A DNA stretch of 29,142 nucleotides from an uncultured Nocardioides sp. GTDB taxonomy: Bacteria > Actinomycetota > Actinomycetes > Propionibacteriales > Nocardioidaceae. This document shows positions 8,360 through 15,604 of the stretch, in pieces; within the stretch, counting starts at the first letter, position 1, and each line of letters starts with the position of its first letter. Position numbers and translations under genes: made by a program. The notes beneath the pieces are model-generated. The model was given only the letters and a program-made list of their open reading frames with translations. It searched no databases and was not told where the DNA came from. The DNA lies in the NCBI RefSeq assembly GCF_946885725.1, contig NZ_CAMPGZ010000021.1, positions 1-29,142 of the forward strand, read 5' to 3'.

Positions 8360-8422
8360 CGACTGCGCCTCTCTCACGAAGCGGCGTGGTTCGCCGCGCG
8401 TTCCAACGCGAGACCTCACCCT

Positions 8423-8441
8423 GACGACGGAATCCGTCGTC
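8423..8441. promoter_or_regulatory. 19-bp perfect palindrome downstream of ecm
   Basis: GACGACGGA-A-TCCGTCGTC: 9-bp arms around a single central base, 64 nt after the ecm stop and about 120 nt before the HATPase/PAS gene. One central base makes a poor RNA hairpin loop, so an operator for the downstream promoter (8453-8480) is more likely than a terminator (inference). Confidence 0.4.
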
Positions 8442-8452
8442 TGGACCAGCCA

Positions 8453-8480
8453 TTGCCGACGGACCGACATGCCGCAAAAT
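8453..8480 (+). promoter_or_regulatory. Weak candidate promoter for HATPase/PAS gene
   Basis: TTGCCG (8453-8458) and CAAAAT (8475-8480) spaced 16 nt apart, in the most AT-rich part of the 203-nt intergenic region. A transcript would have a leader of roughly 75 nt carrying GAGGA 6 nt before the GTG at 8563. Matches to consensus are partial. Confidence 0.3.
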
Positions 8481-8562
8481 ACGTGACGTAGTCCCTTCGG
8501 GGGGCAAGAATGACTCGGCCGGGCATCTCGGGACGAAGTCCGCGTGAGGGTGAGGACGGCGA

Positions 8563-9861
8563 GTGAACGGGGCGAGCACGACGAGGAGACCGGGAGCGGT
8601 CGAACGTCGCCTGCCGCCTGAGCCCGCCAGCGTGTCGGAGGCGCGCCACCTGGTCCGCGACCTGGTCGAGGACGCCGGCCGCTCCGACCTCGCCGAGACC
8701 GGCGCCCTGCTGGTCAGCGAGCTCGTCACCAACGCGCTGCTCCACGCCGGCACGCCCATCGGCGTGAAGGGCTGGGTCGACGACCGCGGCCTGCACGTGG
8801 AGGTGTCCGACGGCAGCCGGCACCTGCCGACCCGACGCCGCTACGCCACCACGGCCGGCACCGGTCGCGGCATGGTGATGCTCGAGCAGATGGTCGACGA
8901 CTGGGGCGTCACCCGGCACGAGGACGGCAAGACGGTCTGGTTCCACCTGACCGACCCCTCCGACCACGTCGGGCGGCAGGAGCTCCACGAGGACGCGGGG
9001 TCCGACCGGCGTACGTCGGCGGACACGGTGCAGGTCGAGCTGTACAACGTGCCGCTGCTGCTGCACAGCGCCTGGCGCGAGCACGCCGAGGCGCTGCTGC
9101 GGGAGTACCTCCTGGCCAGCCTCGACGACGAGGCCGACATCAACCCGATCCAGACGCACGCCGACGCCACCGACGCGATCGCGATCCTCGAGGAGCAGGT
9201 GCCGGCCGCCACGGTGGAGATGACACCGGACGACCTGATGGCGGGCGCGATGGAGCCGCGGGTGTCCCGGGACCTGGTCACCCTCCAGGTGCCGCGCGCG
9301 TCGGTGCCGCACTTCCAGACGCTGCACGACACGATCGAGGCGAGCATCGAGATGCATCGCCAGGGCCGGATCATGACCCCGCCCACGCAGCCCGAGGTGC
9401 GCGCGTTCCGGCGGTGGCTGTGCACCGAGGTCCTCGAGCAGGCACGTGGGCGGTTGCCCCGACCCTGGAGCTTCGCGAGCGTCGTCGCCGAGCCGACGCC
9501 GGTGCCGTGGCCGTGGGACCTGTCCTGGGTCCGGGAAGCGGCGACCGGTCTGGTCGCGGCCGACGAGACCAACCGGATCCTCGCGGTCAGCCGGCAGGCG
9601 CTCGACATCCTCGGCTACACCGACGCGAACCAGCTCGAGGGTCGGCGACTCGTCACGATCATCCCGGAGCGTTACCGGCAGGCCCACATCGCCGGCTTCA
9701 CGCTGCACCTGCTGGTCGGCCGGGAGCCGCTGATCGGACGCTCGGTGAAGGTGCCCGCGCTGCGTGCGGACGGCTCCGAGGTGCCGATCGAGCTGAACGT
9801 GACCTCCGAGGCGGCGTTCGAGGGGCGCACGATCTTCCTCGGCGACATCCGGCGGGTCTGA
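8563..9861 (+). CDS. RsbW-like HATPase / central helical domain / C-terminal PAS domain signalling protein
   Basis: 432-residue cytoplasmic protein. GTG 8563 has GAGGA at 8552-8556, 6 nt upstream. Residues 20-130 form a HATPase_c_2 domain of the RsbW/SpoIIAB type: N-box E53-L-V-T-N57, G1 box V-S-D83-G84, G2 box G99-T-G-R-G103 followed by MVMLEQMVDDWGV. Residues about 150-315 (from VQVELYNVPLLLHSAWREHAEALLREYLLAS) are mostly helical and I do not recognise a named family. Residues 322-432 are a PAS fold: LVAADETNRILAVSRQALDILGY, LEGRRLVTIIPERYR, VPALRADGSEVPIELNV and the closing FEGRTIFLGDIRRV. Expected role: a serine kinase/anti-sigma or histidine-kinase-like ATPase whose output depends on a PAS-sensed signal. 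No transmembrane helix. It is a single-gene unit, convergent with the next gene (stops 5 nt apart). Confidence 0.8.
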   Translation: MNGASTTRRPGAVERRLPPEPASVSEARHLVRDLVEDAGRSDLAETGALLVSELVTNALLHAGTPIGVKGWVDDRGLHVEVSDGSRHLPTRRRYATTAGTGRGMVMLEQMVDDWGVTRHEDGKTVWFHLTDPSDHVGRQELHEDAGSDRRTSADTVQVELYNVPLLLHSAWREHAEALLREYLLASLDDEADINPIQTHADATDAIAILEEQVPAATVEMTPDDLMAGAMEPRVSRDLVTLQVPRASVPHFQTLHDTIEASIEMHRQGRIMTPPTQPEVRAFRRWLCTEVLEQARGRLPRPWSFASVVAEPTPVPWPWDLSWVREAATGLVAADETNRILAVSRQALDILGYTDANQLEGRRLVTIIPERYRQAHIAGFTLHLLVGREPLIGRSVKVPALRADGSEVPIELNVTSEAAFEGRTIFLGDIRRV

Positions 9862-9866
9862 CCGGG

Positions 9867-10436
9867 TCAGCCCGGGGGCCGCGACGACGCGGTCGACCGC
9901 GGGCAGAACGCCTCGCGCGGCGAGCCGGTGTGCACCTCCTCGGGGAGCGTCACCGTCACCGCCTCATCCACGAGGCCGCCGGCGCGGGTGGTGCGCAGGA
10001 CGGCCTCGGTCGCGAAGCTGCCGGCCCGGGCCGACAGGTGCTCGCACGACTCCATCCGCAGCCGCAGCAGCACCGGCGTGGTGCCTCCCGCCGGGACCGC
10101 GAACCGCCGGTCGCCGGTGTCGGCGTGCTCCACGGCCAGGTAGCGGAACAGCTTGGGTGCGGGCTTCGGCGGGGCGAGGCCGGTGACGGTGACCGGGAGT
10201 GCGCTGTCGTTGCGCAACAGGAACCGGTAGGCCAGCACGCCGCGGTCGCGGTAGCGCACCTGCCGGATGGTCCGGTCGCCGACCTCGAAGACCGCGGTCG
10301 CCGACGTACCGTCGACGTCCGTCGGGCCGGACGTCGACAGCCGCACCGGCGCGTTGGCCACCGCGACACCGGCGCCGCCGGCCACGACCAGCAGCGCGAC
10401 GACCAGCACCAGCACGTGCCGTCCGGTCGGGCGCAT
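9867..10436 (-). CDS. Membrane-anchored extracytoplasmic protein of unknown function
   Basis: 189 residues. An N-terminal hydrophobic helix at about 8-27 (LVLVVALLVVAGGAGVAVA) works as a signal anchor or uncleaved signal peptide. The rest is a predicted beta-rich extracytoplasmic domain, with strands such as TSATAVFEVGDRTIRQVRYRDRG, AYRFLLRNDSALPVTVTGL and TTPVLLRLRMES. Two Cys (in ESCEHL and AFCPRS) could form a disulfide. The pattern of residues resembles an Ig-like or DUF11-type sandwich, but I do not recognise the family. Its ATG follows the stop of the beta-helix gene after a single base (TGA-C-ATG), so the two are almost certainly translationally coupled and functionally linked at the cell surface. 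Confidence 0.65.
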   Translation of the reverse strand: MRPTGRHVLVLVVALLVVAGGAGVAVANAPVRLSTSGPTDVDGTSATAVFEVGDRTIRQVRYRDRGVLAYRFLLRNDSALPVTVTGLAPPKPAPKLFRYLAVEHADTGDRRFAVPAGGTTPVLLRLRMESCEHLSARAGSFATEAVLRTTRAGGLVDEAVTVTLPEEVHTGSPREAFCPRSTASSRPPG

Positions 10437-10437
10437 G

Positions 10438-12303
10438 TCAGCCCGCCCGGCGCCGGCCCAGCAGCAGACCGCCCAGTGCGACCACGCCGAGGCCGAGGGT
10501 CAGCAGGTGCGTGCCATCGAGGGCGTCGTCGCTCGGTTGCGAGGCACTCGTCGAGACGGGCGCGGCCATCGGGAGCGGCGTTGCCGGCGCGTCGGTCGGC
10601 TTCGCCGGGCTGTCGAACCACTCGCACGCGGGCGGGTGCCGCCAGGTCGGGTCGGCACGGTCGTACTGGCTGCAGGACAGGAAGCCCGCGTCCTTGGCCG
10701 GGACGCCCGGCAGCAGCTTCGAGCCGCCGTCGGCGCAGGGTCCGGGATCGACGACGAAGTTGTCGGTCGGCTCGCCGCGCGAGGAGGTGTTGCCCTCCCA
10801 GCAGTTGCCGAGGCCCTGGTCGTCCCACCAGAAGTCGAGGCCGTTGTGCTGCTTCTTCCCCGACGGCGTGATGCCCATCCGGTTGGCGAAGGAGCGGTTG
10901 TAGTTGGACGTGTCGTAGAGCTTGCTCGGGTCGAACTCGTCGCGCAGCGGCGCGGGCACCCAGAACTGCATCGTGCCGTAGCGCCAGTTGTCGTAGATCC
11001 AGTTGTGGTCGGTCGAGTTGAAGTTGCCGCCGGCGATCAGCACGCCGGTGCCGACCGGAGTTGGGATCACCGGGCACACCGTGCCGTCGATGTAGCCGCG
11101 CTCGGCCATCGGCTTGTCGCAGACGCCGGTGTCGACGAAGCGCGCGTAGTAGTTCTCGTTGTTGGAGTGGATCCTGTTGTACGCCCAGCGCGCGTGGTCC
11201 TGCGGCAGGCCGGGATGGCCGGGGAAGAGCGAGTCCGTCGCGATGCCGGTGGCGTTGTCGTAGAACCGGTTGTGGTGCGCGTACACCGAGTTCCCCGCCG
11301 TGCCGCTGTAGCCGAGCGTGTTGTCGTGGCTCTTGTTGTTGCGGATCTCGATCGCGTAGCGGGTCGGCTCGAAGTCGGTGTTGCTCGCGTTGAGGTCGGA
11401 GGCCGAGCCGGGGTAGATCCCCGAGTCGCCGTTGAAGTAGTTGTCGGTGCGCTGGATCAGCCCGTGGTCGGAGGCGAAGGCGAGGATGCCGTACTCGTCG
11501 TTGCCGCGAGTGATCAGCTTGTCGAGCACGAAGCCGTCGGTCTCGAGCACGTAGACGGCGTTGAACTCCGCCTGCTGCACGGTGAAGTTGCGCATCAGGA
11601 TGCCCCCGGCGCGGTCGGCCCGGATCGCGTTGAGCTTCCGGAACCGGTTGTCGATGACCACGTCGCGTTTGCGCTTCCCGGTGCCGACGAGCTGGGTGCC
11701 GCAGAACCTGCTGTTGCACCGCATCGAGTCGTCGTGCGGCGTCCGGTCACCGAAGACCGCGATCAGGTTGAGGTTGTGCGCACACCTCCTCTGGTCGGCG
11801 TACGACAGCGCGATCGGGTCGCTGCCGCCTTCGTCCGCGGCCGCAGCGCCGGCTTCGGGGGAGAGGCTGCCGATGTACGTCGACAGGGCGAGCGGGTCGT
11901 CGGACGCGGTCTCGAGGTTGGCGCAGTAGCTGCTGCGCTCCATCTTCGCCCACTTCGTCTCGTGGTAGACGCCCGGGAGGATGTAGATCGACGTGTTGCG
12001 GCGCTCGATCGAGTTGATCGCGCTCTGGATCGAGCGGAACTCGCAGCGCTCGAGCAGCGCGAGGTTGGTGCGCTTGAGCCGGCCCGGCTTCATCGCCCGG
12101 ATGCGCTCGGCGGTGTCCGGCTTGCAGACCACGCGGGAGCGGGGGTTGTCGAGGCCGAGGTACCTCGGTCTGGTGCCCGTGCCGTCGGGGAACCCGGCCG
12201 GCCGCTCCTCGTGGGCGGTGGCCGGGGCGGCCCCGCCGACGACGACGATGCTGCCGAGGAGGGCAGCGAGGACGGACACCACGAGCGTGCGCGGATTGCG
12301 CAT
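10438..12303 (-). CDS. Secreted right-handed parallel beta-helix protein with C-terminal membrane anchor
   Basis: 621 residues. ATG 12303 is preceded by GGAGGT with an 8-nt spacer. A signal peptide (MRNPRTLVVSVLAALLGSIVVVGG, cleavage near ATA-HEE) is followed by a Cys-containing head, then IQSAINSIERRNTSIYILPGVYHE, the usual opening turn of pectate-lyase/NosD-like beta-helices. Repeating turns follow: NAIRADRAGGILMRNFTVQQ, AVYVLETDGFVLDKLI, EYGILAFASDHGLIQRTDNYF, RYAIEIRNNKSHDNT, SVYAHHNRFYDN, GVLIAGGNFNSTDHNWIYDN. The C terminus is a Pro/Ser/Thr stretch, a hydrophobic helix (about 599-617) and an RRR tail. This is a sortase-like layout, but I see no LPxTG box, so it is probably tail-anchored in the membrane. 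No catalytic residues can be assigned. Polysaccharide binding or cleavage is the common role of the fold, but here it is only a guess. Confidence 0.8.
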   Translation of the reverse strand: MRNPRTLVVSVLAALLGSIVVVGGAAPATAHEERPAGFPDGTGTRPRYLGLDNPRSRVVCKPDTAERIRAMKPGRLKRTNLALLERCEFRSIQSAINSIERRNTSIYILPGVYHETKWAKMERSSYCANLETASDDPLALSTYIGSLSPEAGAAAADEGGSDPIALSYADQRRCAHNLNLIAVFGDRTPHDDSMRCNSRFCGTQLVGTGKRKRDVVIDNRFRKLNAIRADRAGGILMRNFTVQQAEFNAVYVLETDGFVLDKLITRGNDEYGILAFASDHGLIQRTDNYFNGDSGIYPGSASDLNASNTDFEPTRYAIEIRNNKSHDNTLGYSGTAGNSVYAHHNRFYDNATGIATDSLFPGHPGLPQDHARWAYNRIHSNNENYYARFVDTGVCDKPMAERGYIDGTVCPVIPTPVGTGVLIAGGNFNSTDHNWIYDNWRYGTMQFWVPAPLRDEFDPSKLYDTSNYNRSFANRMGITPSGKKQHNGLDFWWDDQGLGNCWEGNTSSRGEPTDNFVVDPGPCADGGSKLLPGVPAKDAGFLSCSQYDRADPTWRHPPACEWFDSPAKPTDAPATPLPMAAPVSTSASQPSDDALDGTHLLTLGLGVVALGGLLLGRRRAG

Positions 12304-12370
12304 GCGACCACCTCCGAATGGACCTGCAACGAGGTGACGCGGGGATAAGTTACGCACCGGTAGCCGGGGG

Positions 12371-12376
12371 TACGGT
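12371..12376 (+). promoter_or_regulatory. -10 box for leaderless SRPBCC transcript
   Basis: TACGGT (TAnnnT) ends 6 nt before the ATG at 12383. No Shine-Dalgarno sequence is present, so a leaderless mRNA is likely. No convincing -35 hexamer is seen at the usual distance. Confidence 0.4.
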
Positions 12377-12382
12377 CGTTGC

Positions 12383-12784
12383 ATGGTGACCTCCCGCCAC
12401 GTCAGCACGTTCGTGAACCGCCCGGCACCGGCGGTCTACGCCGTCGCCGCGGACCCGCAGCGGCTGCCGGAGTGGGCGGCCGGGCTGGCCGGCGCCGAAG
12501 TGGTGCGCGACGGCGACGCGTGGGTCACCGACTCGCCGATGGGCCGGGTGCGGATCGCGTTCGCGCCGCGCAACGACCTCGGCGTGCTCGACCACACGGT
12601 GACGCTCCCGACAGGGGAGGCGGTGCTGAACCCGATGCGGGTGGTGCCCGTCGACGACGCGACATGCGAGGTCGTGTTCAGCGTGCGGCAGCGGGCGGGC
12701 ATGAGCGACGACGACCTGGAGCGGGACGTCGAGGCCGTCGCCCGCGACCTCGCGACCCTCAAGGAGCTCGTCGAGCGGGCGTGA
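12383..12784 (+). CDS. SRPBCC (START-like/polyketide cyclase type) small protein
   Basis: 133-residue soluble helix-grip fold protein. The opening HVSTFVNRPAPAVYAVAADPQRLPEWAAGL is the classic SRPBCC start (strand, then the two short helices holding Pro and Trp). It is followed by alternating strands (DAWVTDSPMGRVRIAFAPRN, VLDHTVTLPTG, TCEVVFSVRQR) and a long C-terminal helix, SDDDLERDVEAVARDLATLKELVERA. Members bind hydrophobic ligands or act in stress responses (AHSA1-like). The ligand cannot be inferred. It is divergent from the beta-helix gene (79-nt gap) and is the first gene of a run with D-amino-acid oxidase, DUF2237 and MOSC genes. The start ATG 12383 lacks an RBS but has a TAnnnT box 6 nt upstream. 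Confidence 0.75.
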   Translation: MVTSRHVSTFVNRPAPAVYAVAADPQRLPEWAAGLAGAEVVRDGDAWVTDSPMGRVRIAFAPRNDLGVLDHTVTLPTGEAVLNPMRVVPVDDATCEVVFSVRQRAGMSDDDLERDVEAVARDLATLKELVERA

Positions 12785-12812
12785 CTCGCGGAGTTCGGGC
12801 AGACTCGGTGCC

Positions 12813-13754
12813 GTGAGCAGGGTCCTCGTCGTCGGTGCAGGCGTGATCGGGCTGTCCTGCGCCGTCAGGCTGCTCGAGGACGGCCACCGCGTCGACGTGC
12901 TCGCGCGCGACCTGCCGCTGGAGACGGTCTCGTCGGTCGCGGCCGCGCTCTGGTACCCCTACCGCGCCTACCCCTACGAGCGCGTGACCGCCTGGTCGGC
13001 GGCCAGCTTCGCCGAGTTCGCCCGGCTCGCCAAGGACGAGCGGACCGGCGTGACGATGCGGCACGGCACCGAGGTGCACCGCACGCGCGTCCCCGACCCG
13101 TGGTGGGCGAGCGCGGTACCGACGCTCACGCGGGTGACCGCGCTGCCCGGGCCGTACGTCGACGCCTGGACGTTCGAGGCCCCGGTGATCGAGATGCCGG
13201 TCTACCTGCGCTGGCTGGTGGACCGGGTCGAGGAGCTCGGCGGCACGGTCACGCGGATGGCGCTGAACGCTCTGCCAGAGGGCGACGGTGCCGAGGTCGT
13301 GGTCGACGCCACCGGCCTGGGCGCCCGCCGGCTGGCCGGCGACCACTCCGTGGTGCCGGTGCGCGGACAGGTCGTGCTGGTCGAGCAGGTCGGCCTCGAC
13401 CGGTGGTGGCTCGACGGGTCCGGACCTCCCGTGTACGTCGTACCGCGCAGCCACGACATCGTGGTCGGCGGGACCGACGACGAGGGGGAGTGGGAGCGCC
13501 GGGTCGTGCCCGAGACCGCCGAGCTGATCCTGAAGCGGGCCACCGAGCTGGTGCCGGCGATCGCCGGAGCCAGGGTCGTCGGGCATCGGGTCGGGCTGCG
13601 GCCGGCGCGGCCGAGCGTGCGGCTGGAGGCCGAGCAGCGCGGGAGCACCCGCGTCGTGCACTGCTACGGCCACGGCGGCGCGGGAGTCACGTTGTCCTGG
13701 GGCTGCGCGGACGAGGTGGCCGCGCTCGTGAACGGCGAGGGAGACGGCCGATGA
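12813..13754 (+). CDS. FAD-dependent D-amino-acid oxidase
   Basis: 313-residue flavoenzyme oxidising D-amino acids to 2-oxo acids with release of NH3 and H2O2. An FAD-binding Rossmann motif begins at residue 4 (VLVVGAGVIGLSCAVRLLEDGHRV, G8-x-G10-x-x-G13). SSVAAALWYPY and Y208-VVPR are typical of the DAAO active-site side. GLRPARPSVRLE (R263 or R266) provides the carboxylate-binding Arg. HCYGHGGAGVTLSWGCA (283-299) is the C-terminal FAD signature. The length is a little under the usual 330-350 aa. No peroxisomal-type or secretion signal. GTG 12813 has no RBS. A CAGACT hexamer 7 nt upstream could give a separate leaderless start, although the gap to the SRPBCC gene is only 28 nt. The stop overlaps the next start by ATGA. 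Confidence 0.88.
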   Translation: MSRVLVVGAGVIGLSCAVRLLEDGHRVDVLARDLPLETVSSVAAALWYPYRAYPYERVTAWSAASFAEFARLAKDERTGVTMRHGTEVHRTRVPDPWWASAVPTLTRVTALPGPYVDAWTFEAPVIEMPVYLRWLVDRVEELGGTVTRMALNALPEGDGAEVVVDATGLGARRLAGDHSVVPVRGQVVLVEQVGLDRWWLDGSGPPVYVVPRSHDIVVGGTDDEGEWERRVVPETAELILKRATELVPAIAGARVVGHRVGLRPARPSVRLEAEQRGSTRVVHCYGHGGAGVTLSWGCADEVAALVNGEGDGR

Positions 13755-14143
13755 CCGAACGCAACGTGCTCGGCGGCGAGCTCGAGCCCTGCGGCACCGA
13801 CCCGATGACCGGGTTCTACCGCGACGGCTGCTGCAGCACGGGGCCGGAGGACCTCGGCAGCCACACGATCTGCGCGGTGGTCACTGCCGAGTTCCTGGCG
13901 CACCAGCGGGCGATCGGCAACGACCTGACCATGCCGATGCCGGCCTACGGGTTCCCGGGGCTGCGTCCCGGTGACCGGTGGTGTGTCACCGCCGCCAACT
14001 GGATGCGCGCGTACGACGCCGGGGTCGCCGCGCCGGTGGTGCTCGCCTCGACCAACGAATCCGTCCTCGGCATCGTGCCGCTCGAGGCGCTGCAGGAGCA
14101 CGCCGTCGACGTGCCCGCCGACCCGGGCTCGCTGAGCTCGTGA
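13751..14143 (+). CDS. DUF2237 family protein
   Basis: 130 residues; start ATG 13751 overlaps the DAAO stop by 4 nt (ATGA). The sequence NVLGGELEPCGTDPMTGFYRDGCCSTGPEDLGSHTICAVVTAEFL is the recognised core of DUF2237, followed by GNDLTMPMPAYGFPGLRPGDRWCVTAANWMRAYDAGVAAPVVLASTNESVLGIVPLEAL. It has four conserved Cys (CGTD, DGCC and HTIC). The family has no established biochemical function that I know of. Tight coupling to D-amino-acid oxidase and the MOSC gene means it is co-translated with them, but a shared pathway is not proven. Confidence 0.85.
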   Translation: MTERNVLGGELEPCGTDPMTGFYRDGCCSTGPEDLGSHTICAVVTAEFLAHQRAIGNDLTMPMPAYGFPGLRPGDRWCVTAANWMRAYDAGVAAPVVLASTNESVLGIVPLEALQEHAVDVPADPGSLSS

Positions 14144-14850
14144 GCGTGGGGCGGCTGACGAGCATCCGTCGCTACCCGGTCAAGTCGATGACCGGCGAGG
14201 TGCTCGACTCGGCCGACGTGGAGCACCGCGGGCTGGCCGGCGACCGGCTCTGGATCCTGCGCGACCCGGACGGGAAGTTCGGCAGCGGCAAGTCCAGCCG
14301 CCGGTTCCGGGCGATGCCCGGCCTGATGGACCTGGTCGCGCGCTACGACGGCGACGTGCCCGTGATCGAGCTGCCCGACGGCCCGGTCGTGCGTGGCGAC
14401 GACCCGGCCGTGCACGCGGTGATGTCGGCGTACGTCGGCCGGCCGGTCACGCTGGGCCGTGAGGACGGCGTCTCGCACTTCGACGACGGTCCGGTGCACC
14501 TGGTCACCACCGCCAGCCTGACCACGCTGTCGCGCCACCATGGCTCGTCGGTGGACGTGCGGCGCTTCCGCCCGAACCTGCTGGTCGACACCGGCAACGC
14601 GAATGGGTTCGTCGAGCAGGACTGGCTCGGCCGGGAGCTCACCGTCGGCGACGTGGTGCTGCGGGTGGTCCAGCCGATGCCGCGCTGCGTGATGGTCACC
14701 CAGCCCCAGCGCGACCTGCCACCGGACGACGGGCTGCTGCGCCGGGTCACCGACGTGGCCGGGATGGACTTCGGCGTGCTCGCGGAGGTCGTCACGCCGG
14801 GCCGGATCGCGGTCGGCGACCCGGTGAGCCTCAGAACAGCCGCTGGCTAG
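14140..14850 (+). CDS. MOSC domain protein (MOSC N-terminal beta-barrel + MOSC, YcbX-like)
   Basis: 236 residues; GTG 14140 overlaps the DUF2237 stop by GTGA. The N-terminal MOSC_N barrel opens with [43 protein letters not shown]. The MOSC domain follows with [51 protein letters not shown], where C183 is the conserved Cys thought to carry sulfur or bind molybdenum cofactor. Family members are Moco-dependent reductases of N-hydroxylated compounds (YcbX, mARC), here without a ferredoxin domain. The physiological substrate is unknown. The 3' end runs 20 nt into nucS on the opposite strand. Confidence 0.85.
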   Translation: MSVGRLTSIRRYPVKSMTGEVLDSADVEHRGLAGDRLWILRDPDGKFGSGKSSRRFRAMPGLMDLVARYDGDVPVIELPDGPVVRGDDPAVHAVMSAYVGRPVTLGREDGVSHFDDGPVHLVTTASLTTLSRHHGSSVDVRRFRPNLLVDTGNANGFVEQDWLGRELTVGDVVLRVVQPMPRCVMVTQPQRDLPPDDGLLRRVTDVAGMDFGVLAEVVTPGRIAVGDPVSLRTAAG

Positions 14851-15514
14851 GGTCGTCCATCCCGCGCAGGGCGTCGTAGTCGACGACCGCGCAGGTGATC
14901 CCGCGGTCCTCGGCGAGCACGCGGGCCTGCGGCTTGATCGCCTGGGCGGCGAAGATGCCGCGCACGGGGCCCTTGGCGGTGAGCAGCGGCTCGCGGTTGA
15001 GCAGCTCGAGGTAGCGGGTCAGCTGCTCCACGCCGTCGATCTCGCCGCGCCGCTTGATCTCCACCGCGACCGACGCGCCCGAGGCGTCCCGGCACATCAG
15101 GTCGACCGGCCCGATCGCGGTCGGGTACTCCCGCCGTACCAGCGTCAGGCCCTCGGCCAGCGTGGCCGGGTGCTCGGCCAGCAGCTCCTGCAGGTGCTTC
15201 TCGACGCCGTCCTTCTGCAGACCGGGGTCCACGCCGAGGTCGTGCTGCGAGTCGTGCAGCACCTCCTCGAGCAGGATGCGCAACGTGTCGCCGTCCTTGC
15301 CCGTGACCAGCCACTCGTCGACGCCGTCCTCGCTGAGGCCCTCGACGACCTTGCACGGCGGGGACATCCAGTTCAGCGGCTTGTAGGAACCGCCGTCGGA
15401 GTGCACCAGCACCGAGCCGTCGTTCTTGACCATCAGCAGCCGCGTGGCCATCGGCAGGTGGGCGGTCAGACGGCCGGCGTAGTCGACCTGGCAGCGCGCG
15501 ACGACGAGTCTCAC
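14831..15514 (-). CDS. nucS: Mismatch-specific endonuclease NucS (EndoMS)
   Basis: 227 residues; the DNA mismatch endonuclease that replaces MutS/MutL in most actinobacteria, cutting both strands at G-T, T-T and G-G mispairs. The N-terminal DNA-binding half begins [20 protein letters not shown] and includes [11 protein letters not shown]. The C-terminal RecB-like nuclease shows GPVDLMCRD (D138), VAVEIKRRG (E152, K154) and Q164-L-T-R-Y168. The terminal DDPSQRLF resembles the C-terminal clamp-interaction tail known in the family. GTG 15514 is chosen on family length (mycobacterial proteins about 224-226 aa). There is no RBS, but TAGATT stands 8 nt upstream. The last 20 nt overlap the MOSC gene tail to tail. 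Confidence 0.95.
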   Translation of the reverse strand: MRLVVARCQVDYAGRLTAHLPMATRLLMVKNDGSVLVHSDGGSYKPLNWMSPPCKVVEGLSEDGVDEWLVTGKDGDTLRILLEEVLHDSQHDLGVDPGLQKDGVEKHLQELLAEHPATLAEGLTLVRREYPTAIGPVDLMCRDASGASVAVEIKRRGEIDGVEQLTRYLELLNREPLLTAKGPVRGIFAAQAIKPQARVLAEDRGITCAVVDYDALRGMDDPSQRLF

Positions 15515-15522
15515 GGGGCAGG

Positions 15523-15528
15523 AATCTA
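15523..15528 (-). promoter_or_regulatory. -10 box for nucS
   Basis: TAGATT read on the minus strand, 8 nt before the GTG at 15514, in a region with no Shine-Dalgarno sequence. It would give a leaderless or very short-leader nucS mRNA. The -35 region is not clear. Confidence 0.35.
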
Positions 15529-15604
15529 CAGAAGGGGTCACGCACCCCGGACGGGTGAGGTGGGCAACAGACCGGCCCGTCGCTTGCGTGTCATGATGCG
15601 CCGC

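Noticed and set aside
8361..8486. Short frames between ecm and the HATPase/PAS gene
   Set aside because: They are tails of out-of-frame readings of ecm, without an RBS or conserved content.
10267..12348. 693-codon frame on the plus strand across the beta-helix gene
   Set aside because: No recognisable domain and biased composition; the minus-strand frame has a signal peptide, beta-helix repeats, membrane anchor and RBS.
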